Source: Asterionellopsis glacialis
Lineage: Eukaryota; Bacillariophyta; Plagiogrammaphyceae; Rhaphoneidales; Asterionellopsidaceae
Length of the DNA stretch: 17,317 nucleotides
Assembly: GCA_014885115.2 (NCBI GenBank)
Contig: WKLE02000027.1
Coordinates: forward strand, 22,807-40,123
Reading direction: 5' to 3'
Shown piece after piece: positions 7,975 to 15,555 of this stretch. Numbering within the stretch: position 1 is the first letter of the stretch; each line of letters starts with the position of its first letter. The translations under genes were made by a program, and so were the position numbers. The notes under the pieces are model-generated. The model was given only the letters and a program-made list of their open reading frames with translations. It ran no database searches and was not told the DNA's origin.

Positions 7975-8122
7975 GCTATTTTTTTAGGAAACCACGACTG
8001 CCAAAGATTTCTGTTGGCTAAAGGCTATTTTTTTAGGAAACCACGACTGCCAAAGATTTCTGTTGGCTATATAAAAAAATTAAATGGCTATTTTTTTCGA
8101 ACACCACGACTGCCAAAGATTT
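7975..8122. repeat. Three-copy repeat upstream of first DUF6824 gene
   Basis: Units at 7975-8020, 8024-8069 and 8087-8122 share GCTATTTTTTT, then ACCACGACTGCCAAAGATTT. The first two are identical over 46 bases and also share a TGTTGGCTA end; the third lacks the AGGAA and the tail. The word CCACGACT returns inverted as AGTCGTGG near 8155-8162. The block ends about 180 bases before the ATG at 8302, so it may lie in the promoter or 5' leader. Confidence 0.8.
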
Positions 8123-8284
8123 GTTAAACAAAAGATTGCCGGATTGAAACACTAGTCGTGGCCAAGAGGTTGAGAAAAAAAGTTGACAGTCTGTCGGTCA
8201 CTTTACTGAAAACTCGTCACATTTCACTGCTACAACTGTTTTCATGTATACTCGTACTGACTTGAGTCAATTCAAAGGAATTGC

Positions 8285-8318
8285 ATGAATGATGGCAAAC
8301 AATGAGGATGGCAAGTAA
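8285..8318 (+). promoter_or_regulatory. Overlapping upstream ORFs before the DUF6824 start
   Basis: ATG at 8285 opens six codons ending TGA at 8303-8305. ATG at 8289 opens nine codons ending TAA at 8316-8318. Both overlap the main ATG (8302) out of frame. If transcribed they could lower initiation at the main start; alternatively the transcript begins downstream of them. Confidence 0.35.
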
Positions 8319-9108
8319 CACAAAAAGAGACACATCAACAAGTGATGCAGAAGTGAAAACGTCGAATCAAGAAGAAACAAAGTCATCCACTCAAGATCCT
8401 GCGACAACCACTCAAGATCCTGCGAATGGTGGTGATGATGGCGATGGCGAGTTCATCGACAGCCACCATTCCTCTTGTCGGAGTGCGTCTAATCAAGAGG
8501 ATAGTGAGAAAGTCGCCAAATTACCGGCTGGCTCTGAGCTCATGAATGCGAAAAGATCCCATCAAGAGATCATAGAAACTTTACAAAAGTACGATATTAT
8601 ATGTGGTCGAAGTAAATTATCACACCATAACAATGGGAATCAATGGTTTCGGTCACTTATTTACAAGTACAAGGAGCCCTACCAACGAGCTCCATCAAGA
8701 AATGAAAAAACAAACATTACCAAATGGATTTTGAACAAAATCAAGTCCGAGGGTGGAAGATTCCTTATTGGCGACGGTGAAAAAAAAGCTTTCAAGGAGG
8801 CTGGAGATGAATATTGCAAGGAAAAGATCAGCCATGCCCTCCGGAGTCGACAGCAAAGTAAAGACCCACCTCCGGTGTTATTGCCACCTCCGAAAAAAGA
8901 ACGGAAAAGAAAACCACCACCACCACCAAAGCCAAGAGTCGTTGAAACCACGGTATCTACATTATTTCAACGGCAGCAACAGCTCATGCAAACGATGCTA
9001 CATTCTGATGCTGAAATGACCCCATCTCCACAACTTGAAGAACAAGACCAACAAGACTTCACAGATCAAGGCAATCATATCAACAAAAATGAATGGCAGG
9101 GTAGATAG
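8302..9108 (+). CDS. DUF6824-domain protein, first copy
   Basis: A 268-residue protein of unknown function. Residues 1-97 are Ser/Thr/Asp-rich and include an imperfect internal duplication (STQDPATTTQDPA). The DUF6824 domain spans about 98-184: DIICGRSKLSHHNNGNQWFR, a charged middle, then EKISHALRS. This domain is widespread in diatoms as multigene families; its biochemical role is not established. A Pro/Lys block follows (187-212, with KKERKRK, a plausible nuclear localisation signal), then LFQRQQQLMQTML (221-233), a motif shared with the second copy. The domain differs from the second copy by a two-residue insertion and Phe where the other has Trp (KAFKEAG against KTWEDVG). Two short upstream ORFs in other frames start at 8285 and 8289 and overlap this start. 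The second copy lies 1.7 kb downstream on the same strand. Confidence 0.9.
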   Translation: MRMASNTKRDTSTSDAEVKTSNQEETKSSTQDPATTTQDPANGGDDGDGEFIDSHHSSCRSASNQEDSEKVAKLPAGSELMNAKRSHQEIIETLQKYDIICGRSKLSHHNNGNQWFRSLIYKYKEPYQRAPSRNEKTNITKWILNKIKSEGGRFLIGDGEKKAFKEAGDEYCKEKISHALRSRQQSKDPPPVLLPPPKKERKRKPPPPPKPRVVETTVSTLFQRQQQLMQTMLHSDAEMTPSPQLEEQDQQDFTDQGNHINKNEWQGR

Positions 9109-9704
9109 GCACGAAAACAAGGGAAGTGCACAAACCCTCAAGGTGGTAATTCCACTGTTCACGAAGAAGAGGGCAACTAGGGGCAATTCTCTTTTCAAAA
9201 CAGTTAGCGTTTCACCTTGTGAAATGTTTTGTACTTTAATAAACCCAAAGGTTTGTCATCGTAAAGAATAATATAAGGTTATATTCTCATCTTTGTGGTA
9301 CATAAAAATTGATTGCTATTCACAAAATTGTCGACCACGCTGCAAATGGTGCCAACACTGTTGAAAAAGCAGGAAAATGTGCTTTCGGATTCAAAACGCC
9401 AGTCAGTACTTTTCGAACTGGACAGGCGAGTCAAAAGTATTTAAAAGTGAGTCATAGGCATAGTACAGTATTGAAAACTAATCAGAGTTATTTAATTCTG
9501 GGCTCGTCATAAGTGGATTTCTAATTGCTATACGTGGCTCGCTAGAGCGCATACTCACGAAATCTGAATTTCGTATTATCTGTTATTAATTATTCAAGTT
9601 AAAAAAATTATATTCAGCACTTTAACTTGATATTGATGACAAGATGTCCCTTTAGTGTAACTCAGGAAAATGAGGAAACAAAGAAAAAGGAAATTGAAAA
9701 AGTG

Positions 9705-9727
9705 TTGTCATGACAAAACATGACATG
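9705..9727. repeat. TTGTCATGACAA palindrome and partner
   Basis: TTGTCATGACAA is a perfect 12-base palindrome, followed three bases later by CATGACATG. Related ACATGTGACATGACAC words occur in both copies of the 4684-4973 duplication. Confidence 0.4.
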
Positions 9728-9975
9728 TCCTTCACACTAGAAGCACAACACACATTTCACAAAACAAAAACAATTGAGGTGTAAGGGCATTTTTTATAAA
9801 CATTGTACAATATTTATTGGTTTCTAGGGTAATAGTCGAGATCTCTATCGAGGTAGATCTATATAATATCGGGGGGTGATGGTGCAGTATGTTTCAACGA
9901 TAGATGATCTAGTCCTACAAGTATTGTTCTAACATCTTGCTTTCCGTTCCTCTGCAGAATCCTCCCCTAGTCTTA

Positions 9976-10092
9976 ATGCACGAGTTAGTCCCACTCTTGC
10001 TCGTGGCCCTGTTCTTCAGTGTTGCCTTTTTTAGAAAGCATTATTTAGGTCCCTACTGCATAATAACTATATTCTCTTCTTTGACAAAATGA
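9976..10092 (+). CDS. Possible small hydrophobic ORF
   Basis: A 38-residue ATG frame beginning MHELVPLLLVALFFSVAFF, which looks like a signal peptide or single membrane helix, then RKHYLGPYC and a second hydrophobic stretch. The first half is richer in C and G than the surrounding spacer, as if coding. No homologue is recognised, and no downstream exon was identified. It could be a real microprotein, the first exon of a missed gene, or chance. Confidence 0.2.
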   Translation: MHELVPLLLVALFFSVAFFRKHYLGPYCIITIFSSLTK

Positions 10093-10797
10093 AAGCAGTG
10101 ACTATCGAGACACGACCAAGAAATTTGGAGCAGAACATAGAAACGAATTTTGAATGCGCAGTATGACTTCAAAAGAAAGTACTGTATTATATTTTTTGTT
10201 ATTGAACAAGTCCAAGTTCAGATAATATGACGAAATATGAACGAGTTGGTTTCAACATGGCATAGAAATTACACATTATTATTTCGCCCCTCGATAACAG
10301 CAACTGGCAACCTATGATACAAGACAGACAGTTGGAGTAACGGTAAACGACTCCAGTCGAGTAACCCATGCGACTTGGTGATGGACGATACAGATCTAAA
10401 ATGTTGATGTAAATGTTTCCAACTTTACTTTTGAGTCAGGGATGACTTAATATTTTGAATACCGCTCCATATATATGAATCGTGATTTGTTAATGGAAAA
10501 GTGGATTCACTATTGAAGTGCTACTCAACAGATAAGATAGAACCGGGACAATCGAAGGATGGCCAGAAAATTCGGAACTTATTAACTTCTTTGAATCGTA
10601 CAGTTCATTCACAGATGCGTGTGGGTCTCATCTTCTGAAGCAAGAGCAATAGGACCAGAAGGAATATCTGCTTATTTGAACACAGATATTTTTTTATTTT
10701 TTTTTAAAGGCTTCTCTTTTTTGATACTTTTTGGTCGCATAAAAATTACGTCGTGTAAGATTCACATCCGCTCAACAACAAATACGATTCCCATACA

Positions 10798-11547
10798 ATG
10801 CAACACTCAAGGCCTCTCGTGGTAACATCACAGTCCGTCTCGTACTGGACACAACAAGAAACAAGCAATATGATTAATAAAAGTAATACTGATATTGATT
10901 CAAATACAGTGGCATTCGTAGGAGATATTCGTGACGAAAGTGTCAAGATTGAACCACTGGATGGATCACCTTTTTCATTTGGTAAAATATTGATTGATGA
11001 TTTTGCAGATGATTCAGAAATAATGAACAACGATAACGATAACGAAATCCAAGCAAAAATAGAAGACCAGGACGAAAATGAAAACTGTATTTATGATACT
11101 AAAATGAAGGAGCAATTAACACCGACTGACTTTGATATTATTTGTGGACGAAATAGACTTTCTCATCATCATATTGGTAATAAACGATTTCGTATTATTG
11201 TGGATATGAATAGAGAACGGTATCAACATGCCACCTCAAGAGGTGATAAGACACGAATTACACAAGAAATTATGGACATGATTCGTGCAAGTGGTGGAAA
11301 ATTTTTAAAATGGAATGGTAAAACATGGGAGGATGTAGGCGAAGATTACGTTCGTGAAAAAGTGAGTCATGCCCTTCGAAGTGCCAAGGATACAGTTTTT
11401 CAACGATGCGACGCGAAACAAAAGGAAGAAAATTCCATTTATGGAACTGCCAAGGCACGTGAACTCTTTGCACATCAACAACAAATCATGATGCAACTCA
11501 TGTCAGAAGCGGAAGCAGAAGCAGGAGATGATTGCATGAACTGCTAA
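10798..11547 (+). CDS. DUF6824-domain protein, second copy
   Basis: A 249-residue protein, unknown function. Residues 1-112 are acidic and Asn/Asp-rich. The DUF6824 domain runs about 113-198: DIICGRNRLSHHHIGNKRFR, then ITQEIMDMIRASGGKFLKWN, the Trp-containing KTWEDVG, and EKVSHALRS. The C-terminus carries LFAHQQQIMMQLMSEAEAE (223-241), matching LFQRQQQLMQTML of the first copy. Same orientation, similar length, the shared domain and this shared tail say the two genes are paralogues from a local duplication, now well diverged outside those blocks. There is no basic Pro/Lys block like the first copy's, so nuclear targeting is not evident. The role is inferred by some from resemblance to DNA-associated proteins, but nothing in this sequence proves DNA binding. 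Confidence 0.9.
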   Translation: MQHSRPLVVTSQSVSYWTQQETSNMINKSNTDIDSNTVAFVGDIRDESVKIEPLDGSPFSFGKILIDDFADDSEIMNNDNDNEIQAKIEDQDENENCIYDTKMKEQLTPTDFDIICGRNRLSHHHIGNKRFRIIVDMNRERYQHATSRGDKTRITQEIMDMIRASGGKFLKWNGKTWEDVGEDYVREKVSHALRSAKDTVFQRCDAKQKEENSIYGTAKARELFAHQQQIMMQLMSEAEAEAGDDCMNC

Positions 11548-12359
11548 TATTGAACGTTTCACCATGTTTTGTTGTTTTCGGCCTCTTTACAACAACAAAA
11601 ATGTTTTTTAAAAAATGCATATGCTCATGATGGCATGATGGATCAGAACATAGAATGTATCCTAGAATATCGAAGATAATACAAAATAGATAGTAGACAA
11701 TTTATAATGACTTCTTCCTCTGTAATTTTCTTTAATCCTATATGTTGCATAAAAGAATACTGCACTAAAATTAAAGCAAATAAGAAGAAAACTAGGATTT
11801 TTCCCTTTAACCTAAATCTCAGGTCTACACTAGTAAAAAGGAACCAAAATCATTGCGCAAGTATAGGGCTCTGTACTTGTCATCGATAAATAATAAATAC
11901 TGGAGTAAAATGTGTTACAGAGGGAGAAGCGAAATGAACTAAACTCCTCTAGAGAGGGATTTAGAAATCAAATAATACTAGAGAGTGATATTTCAATCAT
12001 GCCACCCTCTCAATTACCGCATTCAATAGAGAAGAAGTTTGAAATTTGAGAAATGTAAAGCGTCAAAAACCAAAAAGATTCCCACCAATCACAAGACGCA
12101 TTTGTAATCTTATATATAGCAGTAGACGATAAAATTCTTTCGCAAAAAACTTAACGATATATCGATCTATTCTACTTGTATTATTGTTACTGATACTAAT
12201 GCTGCGTCAAAGTCGTAACATTTGAAGAGGATCATCTAGCAATGAGAAAAAGAAAAATTGCTTCAAACATATTTTTCAAAGAGTGCTTAATCTTCCTGTT
12301 TCCCCTAACATACGCTCTTCTTCCTAATCATCTAACAATTTTTTCATTGGTTTTATTTT
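11548..12359. other. AT-rich spacer, no gene seen
   Basis: This separates the second DUF6824 gene from the convergent spliced small gene and so contains both 3' ends. A 60-codon ATG frame at 11707-11889 has no protein-like character. Palindromes CTCTAGAG (11947-11954) and CGATATATCG (12155-12164) are present. TATATATA-like tracts occur near 12110. Confidence 0.5.
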
Positions 12360-12805
12360 TTACGACGATTTTTGAGGAAGAGGTGGAAGTTTAGCCTTGG
12401 ATGCCTTAATTTCCTGATAAACATTTTTGAGGAGAGATAAGCGTTTTTAGGTGAAAAAATCGAGGAAAGAAAAGATGTGTAAGCCAAGGGTTGTGTTTAG
12501 AGAGGGTGCGTTGCAATGCTCGAAAGAATGCTATACTGTAGTAAGTATATGACTCATGTCCATGCAAGATTGAAAATCTAGAGCAGGCAGGATTTATACA
12601 TCTATGGAACTCTCGCAATGACATACTCTATGTTTATCAAAATTCATTCAGCAGCACCAAACAACATCAACTAAATAGTCGATGTCTCACTTACCTCTGC
12701 TGTCTTTTCACGAGACTTGTAATAAGTTGATTTACGAACAGTTTTACATTTAGCTAATTGCTTGGCAAGTTGTTCCGGGACAGGTAATTCAGCTGTATCA
12801 GGCAT
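12360..12805 (-). CDS. Two-exon gene for a basic 54-residue protein
   Basis: Not visible as a single open frame. Exon 1 (12805 down to 12695, 37 codons) starts MPDTAELPVPEQLAKQLAKC and ends SREKTAE, followed exactly by the donor GTAAGT. Exon 2 (12413 down to 12360) begins after TTTATCAG and reads EIKASKAKLPPLPQKSS to a TAA. The join is phase 0 and keeps the same Lys/Ala/Pro composition across the junction, giving 54 residues rich in lysine. The intron is 281 bases and has a pyrimidine-rich stretch (TTATCTCTCCTC) before the acceptor; without splicing the frame stops seven codons into the intron. No family is recognised. The small basic product and good start context (AAAATGCC) would suit a ribosome-associated or mitochondrial accessory protein, but that is speculation. 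An alternative acceptor giving a different end cannot be excluded. Confidence 0.6.
12414..12694 (-). other. GT-AG intron of the small gene
   Basis: The donor GTAAGT begins at 12694 and the acceptor TTATCAG ends at 12414 on the minus strand. It is phase 0 and 281 bases long. An unrelated 72-codon frame within it is not thought to be a gene. Confidence 0.6.
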
Positions 12806-13103
12806 TTTATGATTCAGATTAATATTAAAATTCTAACAACAATGTGATGGCGAGAGAGTACAATAAGATGACAACGAATGAATATGTCGAACGCAATGCA
12901 CACTGCGATGATGAAACAAACGAAGGGGTTTTGGCGGTGGCCTCAGGTGTCGTAAATAGGTCCACGGTATTTTTTATATTAAAAATATTGTTTCCAATTT
13001 ACATTATGTTAATGATTATGTAGCGTTATTTCAAACAATATCAATTGAATATGGAATAATTCCTATTATACCTATTTATATATACCTATATTTTCTTCAG
13101 TGT

Positions 13104-13227
13104 GGGGGCCTGTGTTGACCGTAGTTTTTTCAGCGTGAAGCTTCCGCGCGTTCGAGCGTGAAAGGTGGAAAAGGGAAAGAAGGGTCAAGGGACAGGGCAG
13201 CTTTTTCCCTCAGTCCGCCCATCCCCC
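13104..13227. other. GC-rich nested inverted-repeat element
   Basis: Within AT-rich surroundings this stretch is clearly richer in G and C. GGGGG (13104-13108), CCTGT (13109-13113) and TTGACC (13115-13120) can pair in order with CCCCC (13223-13227), ACAGG (13192-13196) and GGTCAA (13183-13188), enclosing a loop of about 60 bases that contains two GCGTGAA words (13133 and 13156). It may be a structured RNA or a protein-binding promoter element. No known snRNA, SRP or RNase P signature was recognised. Confidence 0.35.
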
Positions 13228-13439
13228 GGAATCACGCACTTTATGAGAAGTGACTTTATCATCTTGTGTATTTTAATAGGAGTAATAATATTACTATGTA
13301 CACACATACAAATGCTCATAAGACTGAAACCCTGATGTCATCGCCAAAATAACTGTAAAATAATTACTTTCATTTGATATTATTTGAAATCGAAGTACAG
13401 ACACTACTGTCAAATGAAACCCAGGACCACATCATGCAT

Positions 13440-13457
13440 GTACCAGGTACCAGGTAC
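13440..13457. repeat. Tandem GTACCAGGTAC element
   Basis: GTACCAGGTACCAGGTAC contains two overlapping copies of the interrupted palindrome GTACC-A-GGTAC. It is the same family as the sites at 223 and 4593-4640. Confidence 0.6.
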
Positions 13458-13718
13458 GGGACTGTCTTGCTGGTGAAAGAACTCTAACAAAAGACCTTTA
13501 CTTTTTGTGGTGTGTTGTACATTCACACACGGGAATGCATTCTAGAGAGGGTTCCTATTGATACTTCTAATTAGGTGCTGCTTTTAGTAACGGGATTGGA
13601 GCGTTATAGTTGCTGCAAGGGTGAGCAGAATATTGAAGTCCAGCAGCCGTACAAGAAGTCATCATTGCCACCATTGGTTAGTAACAACGAAGAATCATAG
13701 CTTTGCATATTTCGTTCT

Positions 13719-13726
13719 CTCTAGAG
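13719..13726. promoter_or_regulatory. CTCTAGAG palindrome before the UIM gene
   Basis: It sits 52 bases upstream of the ATG at 13778, inside TTCTCTCTAGAGAATA. A related TCTAGAGAGGG occurs at 13541. The same core appears in other spacers of the window. A promoter role is only suggested by position. Confidence 0.25.
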
Positions 13727-13777
13727 AATATCAAGTAGTGTTTAACCTTTGCACATAATAATCATAGCAATAAAACA

Positions 13778-15232
13778 ATGAGTTTCCTCAAACGTAGCAA
13801 GAATAAAGACAAAGACATGAATCCTCCCTCCTCCTCCGGTGGTGTCGTTGAAGGAGGAGACAGTAAGAGCAATCCTGATCAGGGTTTTGTTGCAGCGCGT
13901 CGTTCGAACAGAATTAGTCGTCAACAATTTTCACGATCGGACGGTGACACCTGGCAGGAAACATTTGCTGTTTGTGAACAAGCGAATACTACAAAAAATA
14001 AAAAAAAGACTAATGATGGTGGCGGTGGTGACGGCAGTGATGCCTCAAACAACCTTGTCATACGTTCCTATTATACAAATCAACGAACATCGGAACGTGT
14101 TTGGGATGAACCACCATCGGGTGCAGCTAGAATAATTCAAGCAAGTGATGAAATGCGTCGCATGGCAGAAATACAGTTATTAGATATGCAAATTGTGACT
14201 AATAGTTTTGACGATGGCGCTGATGGTGCTAGTGAAGAAAAAAACACAACCACGAAACAACGCAAAGGCTTCTTTCGACGAAATAATACAAACTCGAAAC
14301 ACAGCAGTAGCAGTAATATTGAAAGTGATAATGCAGCAGGTGGAAGCAATGATGTATCATCAGCCACAACTCCAACAGAAGAACAACAGAAGCATAACAA
14401 ACCAAGAATTGTCTATAAGAAAAATGGTATATTTGCAAATCATGCAAAAGGACAACACAAATTGAAAAAGAAAAGTGGTGGCGATTCCTTGGATCCTGAT
14501 TTACAAAAAGCCATTGCCTTAAGTATGGGCGCACAATTTGAAACAACTGCTAGTAGTAATGGACAAGAATACGAGGATGAAGACATAGCCATGGCAAAAG
14601 CTCTAAGTATGTCCGAACAACCACAATCACGACAACACTCTACTAATGCATCTGATATGGCATCGACGTCCGTATCATCTACATCATTATCAGAGGTAGA
14701 AGCTCTTCGTATAGCGTTAGAAGAAAGTCGAAAGTCTACGAAAGGTACTGTAGCTGGTGCTGTTGTAGCGGCAGAACCACAACAGCAAGAAGCTGACTTG
14801 TTAGGTTTTGGTTCTGCACCGTTACCGCCATCATCGTCACCATTACAAAGCCAACAACATTCTTCTGATTCGTTAATGGATCAAAAAATGCCAGCCAAAG
14901 AAGAAAGTAATATCATCAATTCATCGGTGCCGCCTACACCACCATCCACACCCTATAATCCTCGTGATAAAGACATCATTACATCATTGCCACCTGCAAC
15001 TGAATCTGGTGGTAGTGGCAGTGGTAATGTTAAGACATGGCCACCACCAATGTTGGGCGACGAAGCATCAGCATCCCTACCTAAACAAGATGATGATCAA
15101 GAATATGAAGGATTACAAAAGATGATTACACCACACCCTGCCGAAGAAACCAAAAAACCTACAGCAAAGAACAAATTTGCTCGGCGATTACAAAAGAAAA
15201 AAGATGTACAAGATCAAGCTGGTCTAGTATAA
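13778..15232 (+). CDS. WW-like and triple UIM ubiquitin-binding protein
   Basis: A 484-residue, largely disordered, Ser/Gln/Asn-rich protein. Near the N-terminus a WW-like module is split by a low-complexity insert: W59 in DTWQETFAV, then a Lys/Gly/Asp-rich stretch, then SYYTNQRTSERVWDEPP with W109. A helical EMRRMAEIQLLDMQIV segment follows. Three ubiquitin-interacting motifs match the Leu/Ile-x-x-Ala-x-x-x-Ser pattern: DPDLQKAIALSM (239-250; A245, S249), EDIAMAKALSM (268-278; A273, S277) and EVEALRIALEESRK (306-319; A313, S317). UIMs are short helices that bind ubiquitin, as in epsins, Hrs and proteasomal receptors. DLLGFG (340-345) resembles clathrin-adaptor motifs, and the C-terminus is Pro-rich then basic. 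A role in ubiquitin-dependent sorting or degradation is inferred; no catalytic or ENTH domain is present. It is convergent with the SAPS gene. Confidence 0.82.
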   Translation: MSFLKRSKNKDKDMNPPSSSGGVVEGGDSKSNPDQGFVAARRSNRISRQQFSRSDGDTWQETFAVCEQANTTKNKKKTNDGGGGDGSDASNNLVIRSYYTNQRTSERVWDEPPSGAARIIQASDEMRRMAEIQLLDMQIVTNSFDDGADGASEEKNTTTKQRKGFFRRNNTNSKHSSSSNIESDNAAGGSNDVSSATTPTEEQQKHNKPRIVYKKNGIFANHAKGQHKLKKKSGGDSLDPDLQKAIALSMGAQFETTASSNGQEYEDEDIAMAKALSMSEQPQSRQHSTNASDMASTSVSSTSLSEVEALRIALEESRKSTKGTVAGAVVAAEPQQQEADLLGFGSAPLPPSSSPLQSQQHSSDSLMDQKMPAKEESNIINSSVPPTPPSTPYNPRDKDIITSLPPATESGGSGSGNVKTWPPPMLGDEASASLPKQDDDQEYEGLQKMITPHPAEETKKPTAKNKFARRLQKKKDVQDQAGLV

Positions 15233-15555
15233 AAAATCCTTTTGTTGAATACATCCAGAATACAATAGGTATATGTTGCTATATGTTTCCAAACAAACAG
15301 CACTTTCCCTTCGTGGTGGTATTGTAGATTTCAACTTCCAGATTATATATATATATGTATATTATCATGTATTTATTTTGTCACCAAAAGCCAATGGAAC
15401 TACAGTATACATGCCTCTAGAGATGGTCCAAAACTTTGAGTCGATTCATAGTGTATCAACATTAAATCAAGTAAATTATTAAGATTATTGTTTAAAGAGC
15501 AAGACGCACTGGAACAATGCCTTCACCCACCGCTAATGTGTGTGATTGCCTTCCT
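15233..15555. other. Convergent 3' spacer
   Basis: This is the tail-to-tail interval between the UIM and SAPS genes, holding both 3' ends. It has a short AT run at about 15343-15356 and a CTCTAGAG palindrome at 15415-15422. No gene is visible. Confidence 0.6.

Larger units (their letters stand above)
6610..8301. other. AT-rich spacer with degenerate repeats
   Basis: No supported gene is present. A minus-strand frame ending at 6630 encodes one hydrophobic helix but has no clear start or domain. A plus-strand frame at about 7105-7275 is open for roughly 56 codons without an ATG at its beginning and holds two of three TTCCTGCTGA words. A three-copy repeat occupies 7975-8122, close to the next gene. 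GGTACAGTACC at 7799-7809 is another interrupted palindrome. Confidence 0.5.
9109..10797. other. Spacer between the two DUF6824 genes
   Basis: No strong gene is present. Items seen are a 12-base palindrome TTGTCATGACAA (9705-9716) followed by CATGACATG (9719-9727), AGATCT words and a TCGAG/CTCGA-like symmetry around 9838-9862, a 38-codon hydrophobic small ORF at 9976-10092, and a T-rich tract at 10688-10707 shortly before the second DUF6824 gene. No third DUF6824 copy or remnant was noticed. Confidence 0.5.
12806..13777. other. Divergent promoter region
   Basis: This lies between the 54-residue gene (minus) and the UIM protein gene (plus), so it should contain both promoters. It includes repeated TATACCTAT words (13067-13075 and 13081-13089), a GC-rich inverted-repeat element (13104-13227), a triple GTACC/CAGGTAC element (13440-13457) and a CTCTAGAG palindrome 52 bases before the plus-strand ATG. 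No additional gene is visible. Confidence 0.5.

Noticed and set aside
7975..8122. CRISPR-like array
   Set aside because: Only three copies with spacers of 3 and 17 bases, in a eukaryotic context with no cas genes.
12406..12624. 72-codon minus-strand frame
   Set aside because: It lies inside the intron of the spliced small gene and is in conflict with exon 2.
13104..13227. Known snRNA, SRP RNA or tRNA in the GC-rich element
   Set aside because: No anticodon arm, T-loop consensus, U-snRNA or SRP signature could be found.
14137..14546. Minus-strand frames inside the UIM gene
   Set aside because: Antisense shadows with poly-Leu/Cys composition from the Ser/Asn/Gln codon repeats of the true gene.
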